Notes: generated by a model not told the origin, from the sequence alone. Positions 24,459 to 32,764 are shown, numbered from the stretch's first letter. The stretch: 39,980 nt of DNA from G020354085 sp964482055 (GCA_964482055.1 CAYZVX010000015.1:1-39980); one strand, 5' to 3'. Translations and numbers: made by a program.

Positions 24459-25652
24459 ATGTCAGACCATCAAAGTAACGCGCGGCGCTTGCGCCTGCGC
24501 GGCACGCTGTTAGGCGCCGTGCTCGTTGCCGGCATTCCCGCGACCGCCATGGCCGGCCCGACGATCCCGTTCGGCGATGAGGGCTACATCACGATCAGCT
24601 ACGCGCTGCAGCTGTGGTCGCAGTACCGCGGCTACACCAGCCCGACCGACGACGGCAGCTCGTACGACACCTTCCTGCGCCGCAACCGGCTGCTGTTTGC
24701 CGGACAGTATAACGACTACGTTGGTTTCTACGCGCAGCTCGAGGCCGGCAACGACGACAAGCTCGGCAACGCCGACAAACCGATCTTCTATCGCGACGCC
24801 TACATTACGTTCGACTACACGGACAGCCTGCGGCTCATTGCCGGCCGATTCAAGAACACCTTCTCGCGCGAGAACCTTGAGGCCTGCCTGGAACCGCTCA
24901 CGCTCGACCGCGCCGAGATCATCTCCTACACGCCGTTTGGCTCCGATGGCGGCGGCTCGCGCGACACCGGTGTCGCGCTGTGGGGCAATCTTGCCGGGGG
25001 GCTCGCGCAATACCGCGTCATGGTCGCGGACGGGCGCCAGGGCGACAACGTGGTGAAGGACTCCCCGCGCCTCACCGCCCGCCTGCACGTGTCGCTGCTC
25101 GATCCCGAAACCGACTACGGCTACCTCAGCACCTATCTCGGTACGCGCAAGGTGTTCACGGTCGGTGTCGCCTACGACTACCAGGCGGATATCGCCTACG
25201 CGAACTTCCCGGCGCGCAGTGAGCCGGTCGATTACAAGGGCTGGACGGCCGACATGCTGTTCGAATACCCGACGCGCACCGGAACCTACACCCTGTCGGC
25301 GGCCTACTTCGATTACGACACCGGGAACGCCATCAACCAGAGCCCCGACCCGACCCTGCCGGTCACCTCCCAGTTAAAGGCCTACTACGTGAAAGGCGGT
25401 TACCTGCTGCCGCACAAGGTCGGCATCGGTCGGCTGCAACCGTTCCTGCGTTACGAGGATTCCGACTACGGGGTGGACAGCGGTCTGTTCGACCAGAAAT
25501 GGGTGAGCGGCGGCCTGAACTACTACATCGACGGCCAGAACCTCAAGCTCACGTTCGAGTACGCGAGCATCAAGTTCGACCAGCAGAGCCCGACGGACCC
25601 CTCGCTACAGGACTACAAACAGGCGACGCTCGCGTTCCAGCTGATTTTCTAG
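24459..25652 (+). CDS. Outer-membrane porin, OprO/OprP-like
   Basis: 397-aa beta-barrel protein. The signal peptide (GTLLGAVLVAGIPATAMA, cleavage before GPTIP near residue 32) leads into alternating aromatic/polar strands: RLLFAGQYNDYVGFYAQLE, YITFDYTDSLRLIAGRFK and others. The terminal strand ends in Phe (QATLAFQLIF), the BAM recognition signal. The pattern is that of phosphate/pyrophosphate-selective-type porins (OprO/OprP superfamily), which pass small anions. It has too few residues for an MtrB-like electron-conduit barrel. The ATG at 24459 precedes the signal peptide. It follows the triheme cytochrome by 52 bp. An anion-uptake role feeding the periplasmic heme proteins or YedE is inferred. 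Confidence 0.85.
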   Translation: MSDHQSNARRLRLRGTLLGAVLVAGIPATAMAGPTIPFGDEGYITISYALQLWSQYRGYTSPTDDGSSYDTFLRRNRLLFAGQYNDYVGFYAQLEAGNDDKLGNADKPIFYRDAYITFDYTDSLRLIAGRFKNTFSRENLEACLEPLTLDRAEIISYTPFGSDGGGSRDTGVALWGNLAGGLAQYRVMVADGRQGDNVVKDSPRLTARLHVSLLDPETDYGYLSTYLGTRKVFTVGVAYDYQADIAYANFPARSEPVDYKGWTADMLFEYPTRTGTYTLSAAYFDYDTGNAINQSPDPTLPVTSQLKAYYVKGGYLLPHKVGIGRLQPFLRYEDSDYGVDSGLFDQKWVSGGLNYYIDGQNLKLTFEYASIKFDQQSPTDPSLQDYKQATLAFQLIF

Positions 25653-25823
25653 GCGTCCCCCGATCTCCGGACCGGGCGTGGCGGGACGCCGCAAGCTTGT
25701 CGCCCGCCGGCTTTGGCGTAAGATGCCATGTCATGTGCATCGGGCATCCGCGCCGCCGGCCGGGTGCCAACATCGCAGTCGTCAATGCGCCTCACACTGT
25801 TAGACGATCCGGGCAGGGATGCG

Positions 25824-27305
25824 ATGGCGATCAGGGCGGGGAGCCCGACCGGCGGGACCCGCCCGCTGCCGCATGCGGTCCGGCGCGGGATCCTGGCCTG
25901 GATCGCGGGGCTCGGCGCTCTCGGGCTGGCGGTCTCGGCCGTCAGCTATGGCCTGCGTGTCGCGCCCCGTCCGGAGCTTGTGCTCGCCGCGGTGCTGCTC
26001 GTGGCGCTCGTCGCCCTTGCCTACCTGTACGTGTCGTACCGGCGCGCGCTGCACATCCTGCATCGCGGCATCCTGCAGGCGCAGGAAGGAAGGCTGCGGC
26101 CGGTTGCCGTGCCGCGCTTCGCCGATCATTTCCTGCGCCGGCTGGTGTCGGATCACAATCAGCTGATCACGAGCCTGGGCGCCACGTTTGGCGAGATGGA
26201 GCAGGTCCAGAACCGCGTGATCGGCGAGCGCAACCGCAACGACGCCATCCTGCACAGCCTGCGCGGCGCGCTGCTCTGCGTGGATGGTGACCAGCTCGTC
26301 AACCTGTCCAATCACGAGGCGCAGCGCCTGTTTGGCCTCACCAGCGGGGCGCTCGCGGGTCGCAACCTCTTCGACCTGCTGGCGCTGGAGGGCAGCGGCC
26401 GGGAGCTGCTGCGCGACGCCTTCCTGTACGAACGGCCAATCGTCAACAGCGAGATCGTGTTGCGCATCGGCGAGGAGGCGCGCTATTTCGTCCTCAACCT
26501 TTCGTTTTTCAAGTCGAAGAACCTCAACGACACCGGCGCGGTCGTGATCCTGCAGGACATCACCGACTACAAGCACCTCCAAGAGCACACCTACACGATG
26601 GAAAAGCTCGCGGCGATGGGGCAGCTCGCCGCCGGCGTGGCGCACGAGCTCAACACCCCGCTCGGCAATATCATCGGCTACGCCCAGCTGACGGACGAGG
26701 CGCGTACGGATGCCGAGCAGGTACGCCGCTATACGAAAGTCGTGTCGCACGAGGCCAAGCGCTGCGCGCGCATCGTCGATGACTTGCTCAACTACGCGCG
26801 CCGCGACCTCTGCCCGGCGGAGAGCTGCGAGCTCAACGCCATCACCCGGGACGTCGTCGAATCCGTGGTGCAGTGCCAGGGCACGCGCCTCAACGTCTCC
26901 GTGTCGTTCCACCCGGCCGCCGACGACCTGCCCGTGAAAGGCTCGCCCGGACAGCTTGATATCGTGCTCGTCAACCTTATCGTGAACGCGATCCAGGCGA
27001 GCGCCGGCAACGCGCCCCAACCGCGCGTCGCGGTACACGTGCGCCCGCTTGGGGATCGGCAGGCGACTGTGGTCGTTGAAGACAACGGCCCCGGGGTCGC
27101 CCCGGAGCTGCGCCGCCGCATCTTCGACCCCTTCTTCACGACCAAAGAGGTCGGCAAGGGCACCGGGTTCGGGCTCGCCATCAGCCAGGCGATCGTGACC
27201 CGGATCGGTGGCAGCCTGAGCTATGACGCCACGTTCAGGCAGGGGGCGCGCTTCGTGCTGACCCTGCCGCTCGCGCGTGCGGAGGCGGCGCTTCATGGCC
27301 GCTGA
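25824..27305 (+). CDS. Membrane sensor histidine kinase with PAS domain
   Basis: 493-aa kinase. Two transmembrane segments (about 25-46 and 54-75) with almost no periplasmic loop suggest that it senses membrane or cytoplasmic signals. A PAS domain (about 145-250) follows. HisKA has the phospho-accepting His in AAGVAHELNTPLGNIIGY (about 280). The ATPase domain has NLIVNAIQAS, VEDNGPGV and the G2 box GKGTGFGLAISQ. This HK class (NtrB/DctB-like) pairs with sigma-54 activators, and the next gene is one, with an 11-bp overlap. The ATG at 25824 is preferred (AGGGA just upstream); a start at 25785 is possible. An 8-bp dyad (25652-25659 with 25683-25690) may end porin transcription. Confidence 0.92.
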   Translation: MAIRAGSPTGGTRPLPHAVRRGILAWIAGLGALGLAVSAVSYGLRVAPRPELVLAAVLLVALVALAYLYVSYRRALHILHRGILQAQEGRLRPVAVPRFADHFLRRLVSDHNQLITSLGATFGEMEQVQNRVIGERNRNDAILHSLRGALLCVDGDQLVNLSNHEAQRLFGLTSGALAGRNLFDLLALEGSGRELLRDAFLYERPIVNSEIVLRIGEEARYFVLNLSFFKSKNLNDTGAVVILQDITDYKHLQEHTYTMEKLAAMGQLAAGVAHELNTPLGNIIGYAQLTDEARTDAEQVRRYTKVVSHEAKRCARIVDDLLNYARRDLCPAESCELNAITRDVVESVVQCQGTRLNVSVSFHPAADDLPVKGSPGQLDIVLVNLIVNAIQASAGNAPQPRVAVHVRPLGDRQATVVVEDNGPGVAPELRRRIFDPFFTTKEVGKGTGFGLAISQAIVTRIGGSLSYDATFRQGARFVLTLPLARAEAALHGR

Positions 27306-28695
27306 GATTCAGGAGCAGGTGCCAGGCGGCGGGACGGCACCGCGGCCGGTCGTCCTCGTGGTCGAGGACGACGGCAACATGCGCGAGCTGATCGCGAACG
27401 TCCTCGCCCCGTTGCCGGCCGAGCTCATTGCCACGAGGAGCGCGCAGGATGCGCTCGCGGTGCTCGAGGGCAGCGAGGTGGCCGTGGTGGTGAGCGACCT
27501 GCGCATGCCGGGCGTGGACGGCATCGAGGTGCTGCGCTTCGCCAAGCGCTGCAACGCCGCTACCCTGGTGGTGCTGATCACCGGTTACGCGACGGTGGAA
27601 TCCGCGGTCGAGGCGCTCAAGAGCGGCGCCTACGACTACCTGCGCAAGCCCTTCGAACCGGCGGAGCTGCGCTGCACCGTGGAGCGCGCGCTCGAGCACT
27701 ACCTGCTGTCGCGCGAGAACCTGCGGCTGCGTGCCACCAACCGCCTCTACGAGGACGGCTACGGCCTGATCGGGCGCAGCCCCGCGATGGAAACCGTCAG
27801 GCGCCTGATCAATGCCTCGGCGGGCTACGACTGCTGCGTGCTGATCTCGGGCGAAAGCGGCTGCGGCAAGGAGCTGGTCGCGCGGCAGATCCACGTGCAG
27901 AGCGCGCGCAAGGACGCGCGCTTCCTCGCGATCAACTGTGCGGCCATCCCCGAGAACATCATCGAGAGCGAGCTGTTCGGCTACCAGAAAGGCGCCTTTA
28001 CCGGCGCGGATCGCAGCAAGCCGGGCCTGTTCGAGGCCGCGCACGGCGGCACACTGTTTCTCGACGAGATCAACAACGCGCCGCTCATGTTGCAGACCAA
28101 GCTGCTGCGCGTGCTGCAGGACGGCAGTTTCTTCCGCCTCGGTGAGACCGAGCCGCGCACGACTGACGCGCGCGTGCTGGTCGCCACCAACCGCAGCCTG
28201 CCCGAGCTGATCGAAAAGGGGCAGTTTCGCGAGGATCTCTACTATCGCCTCAACGTCATCGCCATCCACGTGCCGCCGCTGCGCGAGCGGCGCGACGACA
28301 TTCCGCTGCTCACCAACTACTTCGTCAACCGCGTGTCGGCCGAGCTCGGCAAGAAGGTCAAGGGCGTGACGACCTCGGTCCTGCGCGCCTTCATGCGCCA
28401 CGACTGGCCCGGCAACGTCCGGGAGCTCGAGAACCTGATCAAGCGCATGATCATCCTGACGGAGACCGACATGATCGACGTCGACGTGCTGCCCCCGGAG
28501 CTCTCGCAGCGCGTGGAAGTCCCAGGCCGGGCGCTCGACCACCTCGTGCCGCAGAGCCTGGAGGAGATCGAGGCGTACTTCATCGCCAAGACGCTGCGCG
28601 AGACGCAGGGCAACCGCGGGCTCGCCGCCGAGATCCTCGGCATCGACAAGTCCACGCTGTGGCGCAAGATCAAGCGCTACCAGCTGGGCGAGTGA
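27295..28695 (+). CDS. Sigma-54-dependent response regulator, NtrC family
   Basis: 466-aa activator. The receiver domain (about 17-130) has the acidic pair in VVEDD, the phospho-acceptor Asp in VVSDLRMPGVDG and Lys in YLRKPFEPAE. The AAA+ domain (about 160-395) has Walker A GESGCGKE, the sigma-54 contact loop GAFTGAD, Walker B GGTLFLDEI and sensor motifs. The Fis-type HTH (RGLAAEILGIDKSTLWRKIK) is at the end. It is complete, so it can be phosphorylated by the overlapping kinase, oligomerise on enhancer sites and fire sigma-54 promoters. The three sigma-54-type promoters nearby, each with an upstream CGTTGCAAA, are its obvious candidate targets. GGAGG 9 nt ahead of ATG 27295 supports the start. 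Confidence 0.95.
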   Translation: MAAEIQEQVPGGGTAPRPVVLVVEDDGNMRELIANVLAPLPAELIATRSAQDALAVLEGSEVAVVVSDLRMPGVDGIEVLRFAKRCNAATLVVLITGYATVESAVEALKSGAYDYLRKPFEPAELRCTVERALEHYLLSRENLRLRATNRLYEDGYGLIGRSPAMETVRRLINASAGYDCCVLISGESGCGKELVARQIHVQSARKDARFLAINCAAIPENIIESELFGYQKGAFTGADRSKPGLFEAAHGGTLFLDEINNAPLMLQTKLLRVLQDGSFFRLGETEPRTTDARVLVATNRSLPELIEKGQFREDLYYRLNVIAIHVPPLRERRDDIPLLTNYFVNRVSAELGKKVKGVTTSVLRAFMRHDWPGNVRELENLIKRMIILTETDMIDVDVLPPELSQRVEVPGRALDHLVPQSLEEIEAYFIAKTLRETQGNRGLAAEILGIDKSTLWRKIKRYQLGE

Positions 28696-28709
28696 CGGGG
28701 TGCGCGCCG

Positions 28710-29105
28710 ATGCGGCTGCCGATCTTCGCCGGATTCGCGGCGGCCGTGCTGCTCGGGCTCAATCCGCTGCTTGCCGGTGCGGCGCCCAATGAGGCGGAGA
28801 ATGACTGGATCGAGCGTGCGGCCGCGCTCGTGACCGCCGCGCGCACGCACGCCGACGCCGCAACCTTTCAGCGCGAAGTGCAGGCGCATCGCGAGCGCCT
28901 GCGCGAGATCGTGCGTGCCGCGGGGTCGGCCCCGCCGCCGGAGCGGCGGCAGCTGCACGTTTCCATGATGCTGCTCAACGCGCTGCTCAAGTCCGCTTCC
29001 GACTGCCACCGGGCGGGACGCATCACCTGCCCGGCCGAGCTGCTGCGCCAGCTCGACGCGCAGGTCGCCACGGCGCGCGCCCAGCTCCGGGCGCTAAGCG
29101 GCTGA
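28710..29105 (+). CDS. Small periplasmic protein of unknown function
   Basis: 131-aa protein with a clear signal peptide (residues 1-24, FAGFAAAVLLGLNPLLAGAA). The helical, charged mature part contains two cysteines 9 residues apart (DCHRAGRITCP, about 103-113), suited to a disulfide. The ATG at 28710 directly precedes the signal peptide; a GTG at 28692 overlapping the regulator stop is an alternative. It sits between the sigma-54 regulator and the permease genes, probably on the same transcript. It could assist signal sensing or the permease, but I recognise no domain. Confidence 0.65.
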   Translation: MRLPIFAGFAAAVLLGLNPLLAGAAPNEAENDWIERAAALVTAARTHADAATFQREVQAHRERLREIVRAAGSAPPPERRQLHVSMMLLNALLKSASDCHRAGRITCPAELLRQLDAQVATARAQLRALSG

Positions 29106-29128
29106 CGGCGCCGACGGAGGGCTCAATC

Positions 29129-30238
29129 ATGTGGGGAGCGGTTGCGCAGATGTTCTCCGTGGCGGCCGGCATCGTGCTCGAGGCCGGCTTCTGGATCCTC
29201 ACGAGCCTGCTGGTCGGCGGTCTGGTCCGGGAGTTCCTGCCGACCACACGCCTGCGCGCTGCGATGCACGGTGCGGGTCCCTATGGCGTGGCGGGCGCGG
29301 TAGGTCTCGGGGCGCTGCTGCCGATGTGCAGCTGCGGCGTAATCCCGCTCGCCGTGAGCTTTTATCTCAGCGGAGCGCGGCTGGCGGCGGTCGTGGCCTT
29401 CGCCGTGGCGACACCCGTCATCAACCCGGCAGCGGTGATCCTGTCCTACGCCTTGCTCGGCCCCGAGCTCACGCTCGCCTATGTCGCGTTCGGGTTGGCG
29501 GCGCCGTTTCTGATGGGCTACATCGTCGAGCGCGGCGGCGCCAAGCCAACACCGGTCGCTGCGCATTTGGAATCGTGCTGCTGCGCTGGCGACGGTGCTG
29601 CCGCGGCCGCCACGGCCGAGCCTATCGGCCGGCGTATTGGCCGTGCGCTGCGCTGGGGGTTCGGCGAGCTCGGGCCCACGCTCGGGCTCTACATCGGGGT
29701 CGGTGCCGCGCTGGCCGGTGCGCTCGCGGTGGCGGTCCCGGACGACTGGATCGGCCGTTACCTTGGCGCGTCGGCGCCAATCACTTCGTTGCTCCTCGTC
29801 GCGCTCCTGGGCGCGAGCATCTACGTGTGCGCGGTTGCCCACATCCCGCTGGTGGCCGCCCTGCTCGCCGCTGGGGCCGGTCCAGGTGCGGCCATCGTGT
29901 TCCTGGTCACCGGTGCGGCCACGAATCTGCCCGAGTTCATTGCCCTTCAACGCGTGCTCGGCACGCGCGCCGTGCTGCTGTATGTAGGCGGACTGGTCGG
30001 CCTGTCGCTGCTCGCCGGCGCGCTCGTCAACCTCTGGCTCGACGGCTACGAGCCCCTCGTCGACCCCCTGCGCAGCCTGCAGTGGGGTGATCTTGCCGAT
30101 CGACTGACGCCCGTGGTATCGCAACCGCTCGCCGAGGCGAGCGCGCTGGTCGTGACGGTGCTCATAGCCTGGGGCCTCGCCAACTGGTTCTACCGCCTGC
30201 CGCGGCGGCTGCGGGCGGCGCGTTCGGCAGCCGAGTAG
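29129..30238 (+). CDS. PF03773-type permease (ArsP_1 / SO_0444-like)
   Basis: 369-aa membrane protein with about 8-10 hydrophobic segments. The family core PMCSCGVIPLAVSFYLSGAR (about 67-86) and ATPVINPAAVILSYALLGPE (about 93-112) is clear, and the second half repeats the fold (VCAVAHIPLVAALLAAG, GAATNLPEF). A hydrophilic loop (about 135-175) carries three consecutive cysteines, ESCCCAGDG. Relatives export trivalent organoarsenicals (ArsP) or copper/zinc (SO_0444), and similar proteins are called SaoE. The CCC loop suggests a soft-metal or metalloid ligand site. GGAGGG 8 nt before the ATG supports the start. It follows the kinase/regulator genes, so it may belong to the same response. Confidence 0.85.
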   Translation: MWGAVAQMFSVAAGIVLEAGFWILTSLLVGGLVREFLPTTRLRAAMHGAGPYGVAGAVGLGALLPMCSCGVIPLAVSFYLSGARLAAVVAFAVATPVINPAAVILSYALLGPELTLAYVAFGLAAPFLMGYIVERGGAKPTPVAAHLESCCCAGDGAAAAATAEPIGRRIGRALRWGFGELGPTLGLYIGVGAALAGALAVAVPDDWIGRYLGASAPITSLLLVALLGASIYVCAVAHIPLVAALLAAGAGPGAAIVFLVTGAATNLPEFIALQRVLGTRAVLLYVGGLVGLSLLAGALVNLWLDGYEPLVDPLRSLQWGDLADRLTPVVSQPLAEASALVVTVLIAWGLANWFYRLPRRLRAARSAAE

Positions 30239-30240
30239 TC

Positions 30241-30259
30241 GCGTTGCAAAAACCAACGC
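30241..30259 (+). promoter_or_regulatory. Candidate activator site (CGTTGCAAA within a dyad)
   Basis: A 19-bp dyad, GCGTTG-N7-CAACGC, containing CGTTGCAAA at 30242-30250. It starts 3 bp after the permease stop codon and about 115 bp upstream of the -24 GG of the promoter at 30364. It is the most symmetric of the three sites and the best guide to a full binding sequence. Confidence 0.55.
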
Positions 30260-30363
30260 CGCAGCGACCCGCGCTTGGCAGATTGCGATTTGGCGCCGCC
30301 GCCGACACCGCGCCGACCCCGGGAGGTAGCGAAAAATTGCTGGAAAACGGCGATTCAGCTCAC

Positions 30364-30379
30364 GGGCACGCTATTTGCT
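30364..30379 (+). promoter_or_regulatory. Sigma-54-type promoter ahead of the sulfur-trafficking operon
   Basis: GGGCACGCTATTTGCT matches TGGCACGNNNNTTGCW at 15 of 16 positions, with GG-N10-GC spacing intact and both core dinucleotides perfect. Expected transcription start is near 30390, about 43 nt before ATG 30433. Confidence 0.8.
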
Positions 30380-30432
30380 TTGCGGGTTTTTCAGTATCCG
30401 GGCACGAAGCCCTCGGTAAACGGAGTGGTACG

Positions 30433-30855
30433 ATGAAGGACCTGGTGGTACAAAAATCTGGTTTCCTCGACTTGCTGGGACTCGACGGCCTCGCGGAAAG
30501 GTTTGGGCTGCGGGAGCGCACGCACGGTGGGCAGCGGACTTGCGCCGAACCGCGCGTGGAGTTACCCGGTCATGGACGAGTAAGACTCTCATTGTCGCTC
30601 GACTTCATGGGCGACACCTGCCTGCGCACCAACCTGATGACCAAGCGCGCGCTCGCCGAGGTGCCGGACGGCGCGATCATCGAGATCGTGACCGACAACC
30701 TGAGCTCGGTCGAGACCATCCCGTTCATGTCGCCCAACTACGACGGCGTGCATCTCGCCACGGTGCACGCGCAGTCGTGCTGGAAGATCTACATCCGCAA
30801 GGGCGACGACTCGGGACGCGCTCCCGCGGGCGGCGCTGATCAGCAACGAGGTTAA
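30433..30855 (+). CDS. TusA-like protein lacking the CPxP motif
   Basis: 140-aa protein whose residues about 50-125 follow the TusA fold: LSLDFMGDTCLRTNLMTKRALAEV, then IIEIVTDNLSSVETIPFM, ending SCWKIYIRKGD. In TusA the sulfur-carrying motif is CPxP; here the position reads TCLRTN, so the cysteine is kept but both prolines are gone. A second cysteine lies in AQSCWK. An N-terminal extension of about 48 residues (MKDLVVQKSGFLDLLGL...) precedes the domain. The ATG at 30433 is placed correctly behind the sigma-54-type promoter; a frame open from 30244 would start before it. It is first gene of the YedE-TusA operon, with 3 bp to YedE. It may act as a specialised sulfur acceptor or regulator. Confidence 0.7.
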   Translation: MKDLVVQKSGFLDLLGLDGLAERFGLRERTHGGQRTCAEPRVELPGHGRVRLSLSLDFMGDTCLRTNLMTKRALAEVPDGAIIEIVTDNLSSVETIPFMSPNYDGVHLATVHAQSCWKIYIRKGDDSGRAPAGGADQQRG

Positions 30856-30858
30856 CCG

Positions 30859-32316
30859 ATGGAGCGTGTGCTCGGCCGGGTTCTGCAGCGCTACCAGGAA
30901 TGGACGCAGGAAAACAAAAACCAGTTCCGCGCCTTCCTGGTCCTTGGTTTCTTCGTCGCCGTTTCGCTCTGGATCTACGCGATCGACGTGCGCTACGTCT
31001 ATCTCGGCGCCTACCTGTGGTTCGGCTTTGTCTACGGCATGGCGCTGCAGTACGGCCGCTTCTGCATGGCCTCGGCCATTCGCGACCTGTTCGCCGTCGG
31101 GGTGCCGCGCATGGCCGTTGGCATCATGATTGCCATCGTGCTGTTCAGCCTGGTGTCGGCCTACGTCACGGTGGCCGGCAAGAGCACCTTCCATCCCTCC
31201 CCGATCGGGACCTATTCGGTGATTGGCGGTCTCATCTTCGGCATCGGCATGGTGTTCACGGGCGGGTGCGCCTCCGGGTCGCTCTACAAGACTGGCGAGG
31301 GCAGCGTCGCGGCGCTGCTCGTGGTGCTGTCCCTCAGCTTCACGCAGGCGTTCCTGGTCGATGCTGGCGGCTGGCTGAACAGCCTCGTGCCCTCGGCCTG
31401 GACGACCTCGGCGGCGGCGAAAAACATGCCGGAGGTCCTCACGGTGACCGACGGCTGGTATGACCAGTTCCTCGCCGGCTACGTGTGGAATCTCTCGGCG
31501 ACGACGATGGCCGAGACCTTGGGCATCACCAACCCCTACGCCGGCGCCTTCCTCGGCAACTCCCTGCTCAACACCATCGTGCCCGCGCTTCTGATCCTGG
31601 TAGTGATCTACGCACGCTGGTACCGCAAGGGCTATCTGCGCGGCAAGGACATCACCTATCGCGGCTGGAGCACCGAGCTGGCCGGTTACTGGAGCATGGT
31701 CACCGCCTCGCGCCGCACCGCCATCGCCGGCCTGGTGCTGGGCGTGGCCGCCGGGTTGCAGATGTGGGTGATGCAGGGCTTGCAGCAGCGCTTCGGCATC
31801 GCCAACGCCGGGGAGATACTCGCCGGCCTCGGTCACACCGCGGGGCTGAGCATCCAGGATACCGTGTTCGACCCCGGTTACTTCTACATCACCACCCAGG
31901 AGGCCCAGGGCGCGGCCTGGGTGTTGAGCCAGCTCGGCATGGATGTCATGGACAACATCTTCCTCGGCCTTGAGAACGGCATCCCCAGCCCCCTGCTCAA
32001 TCCGGTGCTGTGGATGTCGATTGCGCTGGTCGGGGGTTCCGCCGTGATGGCGCTGCTCAACGACGAGTTCAAGCTCAAGTTTCCGACCCTCGAGATCGCC
32101 ACTTGGGCGATCCTGGGCGGAATCCTGATGGGGATCGGTGCCCGCGTGGGGCTCGGCTGCAACATCGGCGCGTTCTTCGCCACCGTCACGAACGGCGACC
32201 CCTCGGGCTGGCTGTTCGGGCTCGGCATGACGCTGGGCGGCTATCTCGGCGTCAAGTTCTTCAATTGGTGGATCGAGCGCCGGATGGCCAAGGAAGCCGG
32301 CGCCTGCGGTCTGTGA
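30859..32316 (+). CDS. YeeE/YedE-family sulfur-compound transporter (TsuA-like)
   Basis: 485-aa inner-membrane protein with about 10 hydrophobic segments and two related halves. Three conserved cysteines sit at helix starts: YGRFCMAS (Cys69), FTGGCASGS (Cys137) and VGLGCNIGAFF (Cys434). Equivalent cysteines line the pore of the thiosulfate transporter TsuA (YeeE). The protein is larger than TsuA and resembles the YedE forms linked to selenium metabolism as well. It is followed 39 bp later by a TusA gene, the usual partner that receives the imported sulfur (TsuB role). Likely substrate: thiosulfate or another reduced sulfur or selenium species. Start ATG 30859 is 3 bp after the TusA-like gene. 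Confidence 0.9.
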   Translation: MERVLGRVLQRYQEWTQENKNQFRAFLVLGFFVAVSLWIYAIDVRYVYLGAYLWFGFVYGMALQYGRFCMASAIRDLFAVGVPRMAVGIMIAIVLFSLVSAYVTVAGKSTFHPSPIGTYSVIGGLIFGIGMVFTGGCASGSLYKTGEGSVAALLVVLSLSFTQAFLVDAGGWLNSLVPSAWTTSAAAKNMPEVLTVTDGWYDQFLAGYVWNLSATTMAETLGITNPYAGAFLGNSLLNTIVPALLILVVIYARWYRKGYLRGKDITYRGWSTELAGYWSMVTASRRTAIAGLVLGVAAGLQMWVMQGLQQRFGIANAGEILAGLGHTAGLSIQDTVFDPGYFYITTQEAQGAAWVLSQLGMDVMDNIFLGLENGIPSPLLNPVLWMSIALVGGSAVMALLNDEFKLKFPTLEIATWAILGGILMGIGARVGLGCNIGAFFATVTNGDPSGWLFGLGMTLGGYLGVKFFNWWIERRMAKEAGACGL

Positions 32317-32355
32317 GTCGCTGCAACAGCTACCCGACAGGAGGGGTTGTCGTCC

Positions 32356-32610
32356 ATGGCGGTCAAATTCGAAAAGGTCCGTGACGGACTGTACCTGCTC
32401 GACGTGCAGGGCTACGTCTGTCCGCACCCGCAGATCTACACCAAGAAGGCGCTCGAGAAGCTCAAGCCCGGCGAGGAGCTGGAATTGACCTTCGACAATC
32501 CCTCCTCCGGGGAGTCGATCCTGGCCATGTGCCAGACCGAGGGCGACGAGATCGTCGAGCAGTCACAACAGGCCGGCAAGACCATGCGCTGGCGCATCCG
32601 CAAGCACTAG
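32356..32610 (+). CDS. TusA-family sulfurtransferase
   Basis: 84-aa TusA protein with the canonical active site LLDVQGYVCPHPQIYTKKAL: Cys22 and CPHP, followed by the helix. The second half LELTFDNPSSGESILAMCQTEGDEI completes the fold. TusA carries a persulfide on the CPxP cysteine and hands it to downstream acceptors. The ATG at 32356 is supported by AGGAGGGG 9-10 nt upstream. Placed directly behind YedE, it probably accepts sulfur as it enters the cell, as TsuB does. It may then pass sulfur to the small DsrE-like proteins encoded next. Confidence 0.93.
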   Translation: MAVKFEKVRDGLYLLDVQGYVCPHPQIYTKKALEKLKPGEELELTFDNPSSGESILAMCQTEGDEIVEQSQQAGKTMRWRIRKH

Positions 32611-32629
32611 GCGCGAGGCAAGCACAAGC

Positions 32630-32764
32630 ATGAAAACGAGCCTGTGGCTGGTGATCGTGGTAGTGGCGCTGTTTCTCGGTTTCCTCATCGGCTACTCGCT
32701 CGCCCCGGCGCCGCCGCAAGCGGGCGGTAGCCTGAGCGGGGGCGGCGCCGAGCGCCCGCATTGA
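32630..32764 (+). CDS. 44-aa single-helix membrane peptide
   Basis: Short reading frame from ATG 32630: MKTSLWLVIVVVALFLGFLI makes one transmembrane helix, followed by GYSLAPAPPQ and a Gly/Ser-rich tail ending AERPH. It lies 19 bp after tusA and 16 bp before the next gene, on the same strand, with a GAGG motif upstream, so it fits neatly in the operon. The composition (strong hydrophobic run next to a basic N-terminus) is not expected by chance. No family recognised; possibly an accessory peptide of the YedE transporter. Confidence 0.65.
   Translation: MKTSLWLVIVVVALFLGFLIGYSLAPAPPQAGGSLSGGGAERPH

Noticed and set aside
24459..25652. Porin as the barrel of an MtrCAB-like extracellular electron conduit
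   Set aside because: 397 residues suit a 16-18-strand substrate porin, the nearby cytochromes have few hemes, and no outer-surface decaheme protein is encoded.
30589..32427. Long minus-strand frame opposite YedE (612 aa)
   Set aside because: Antisense shadow of yedE and tusA; no recognisable motif, and the sense genes are clear.
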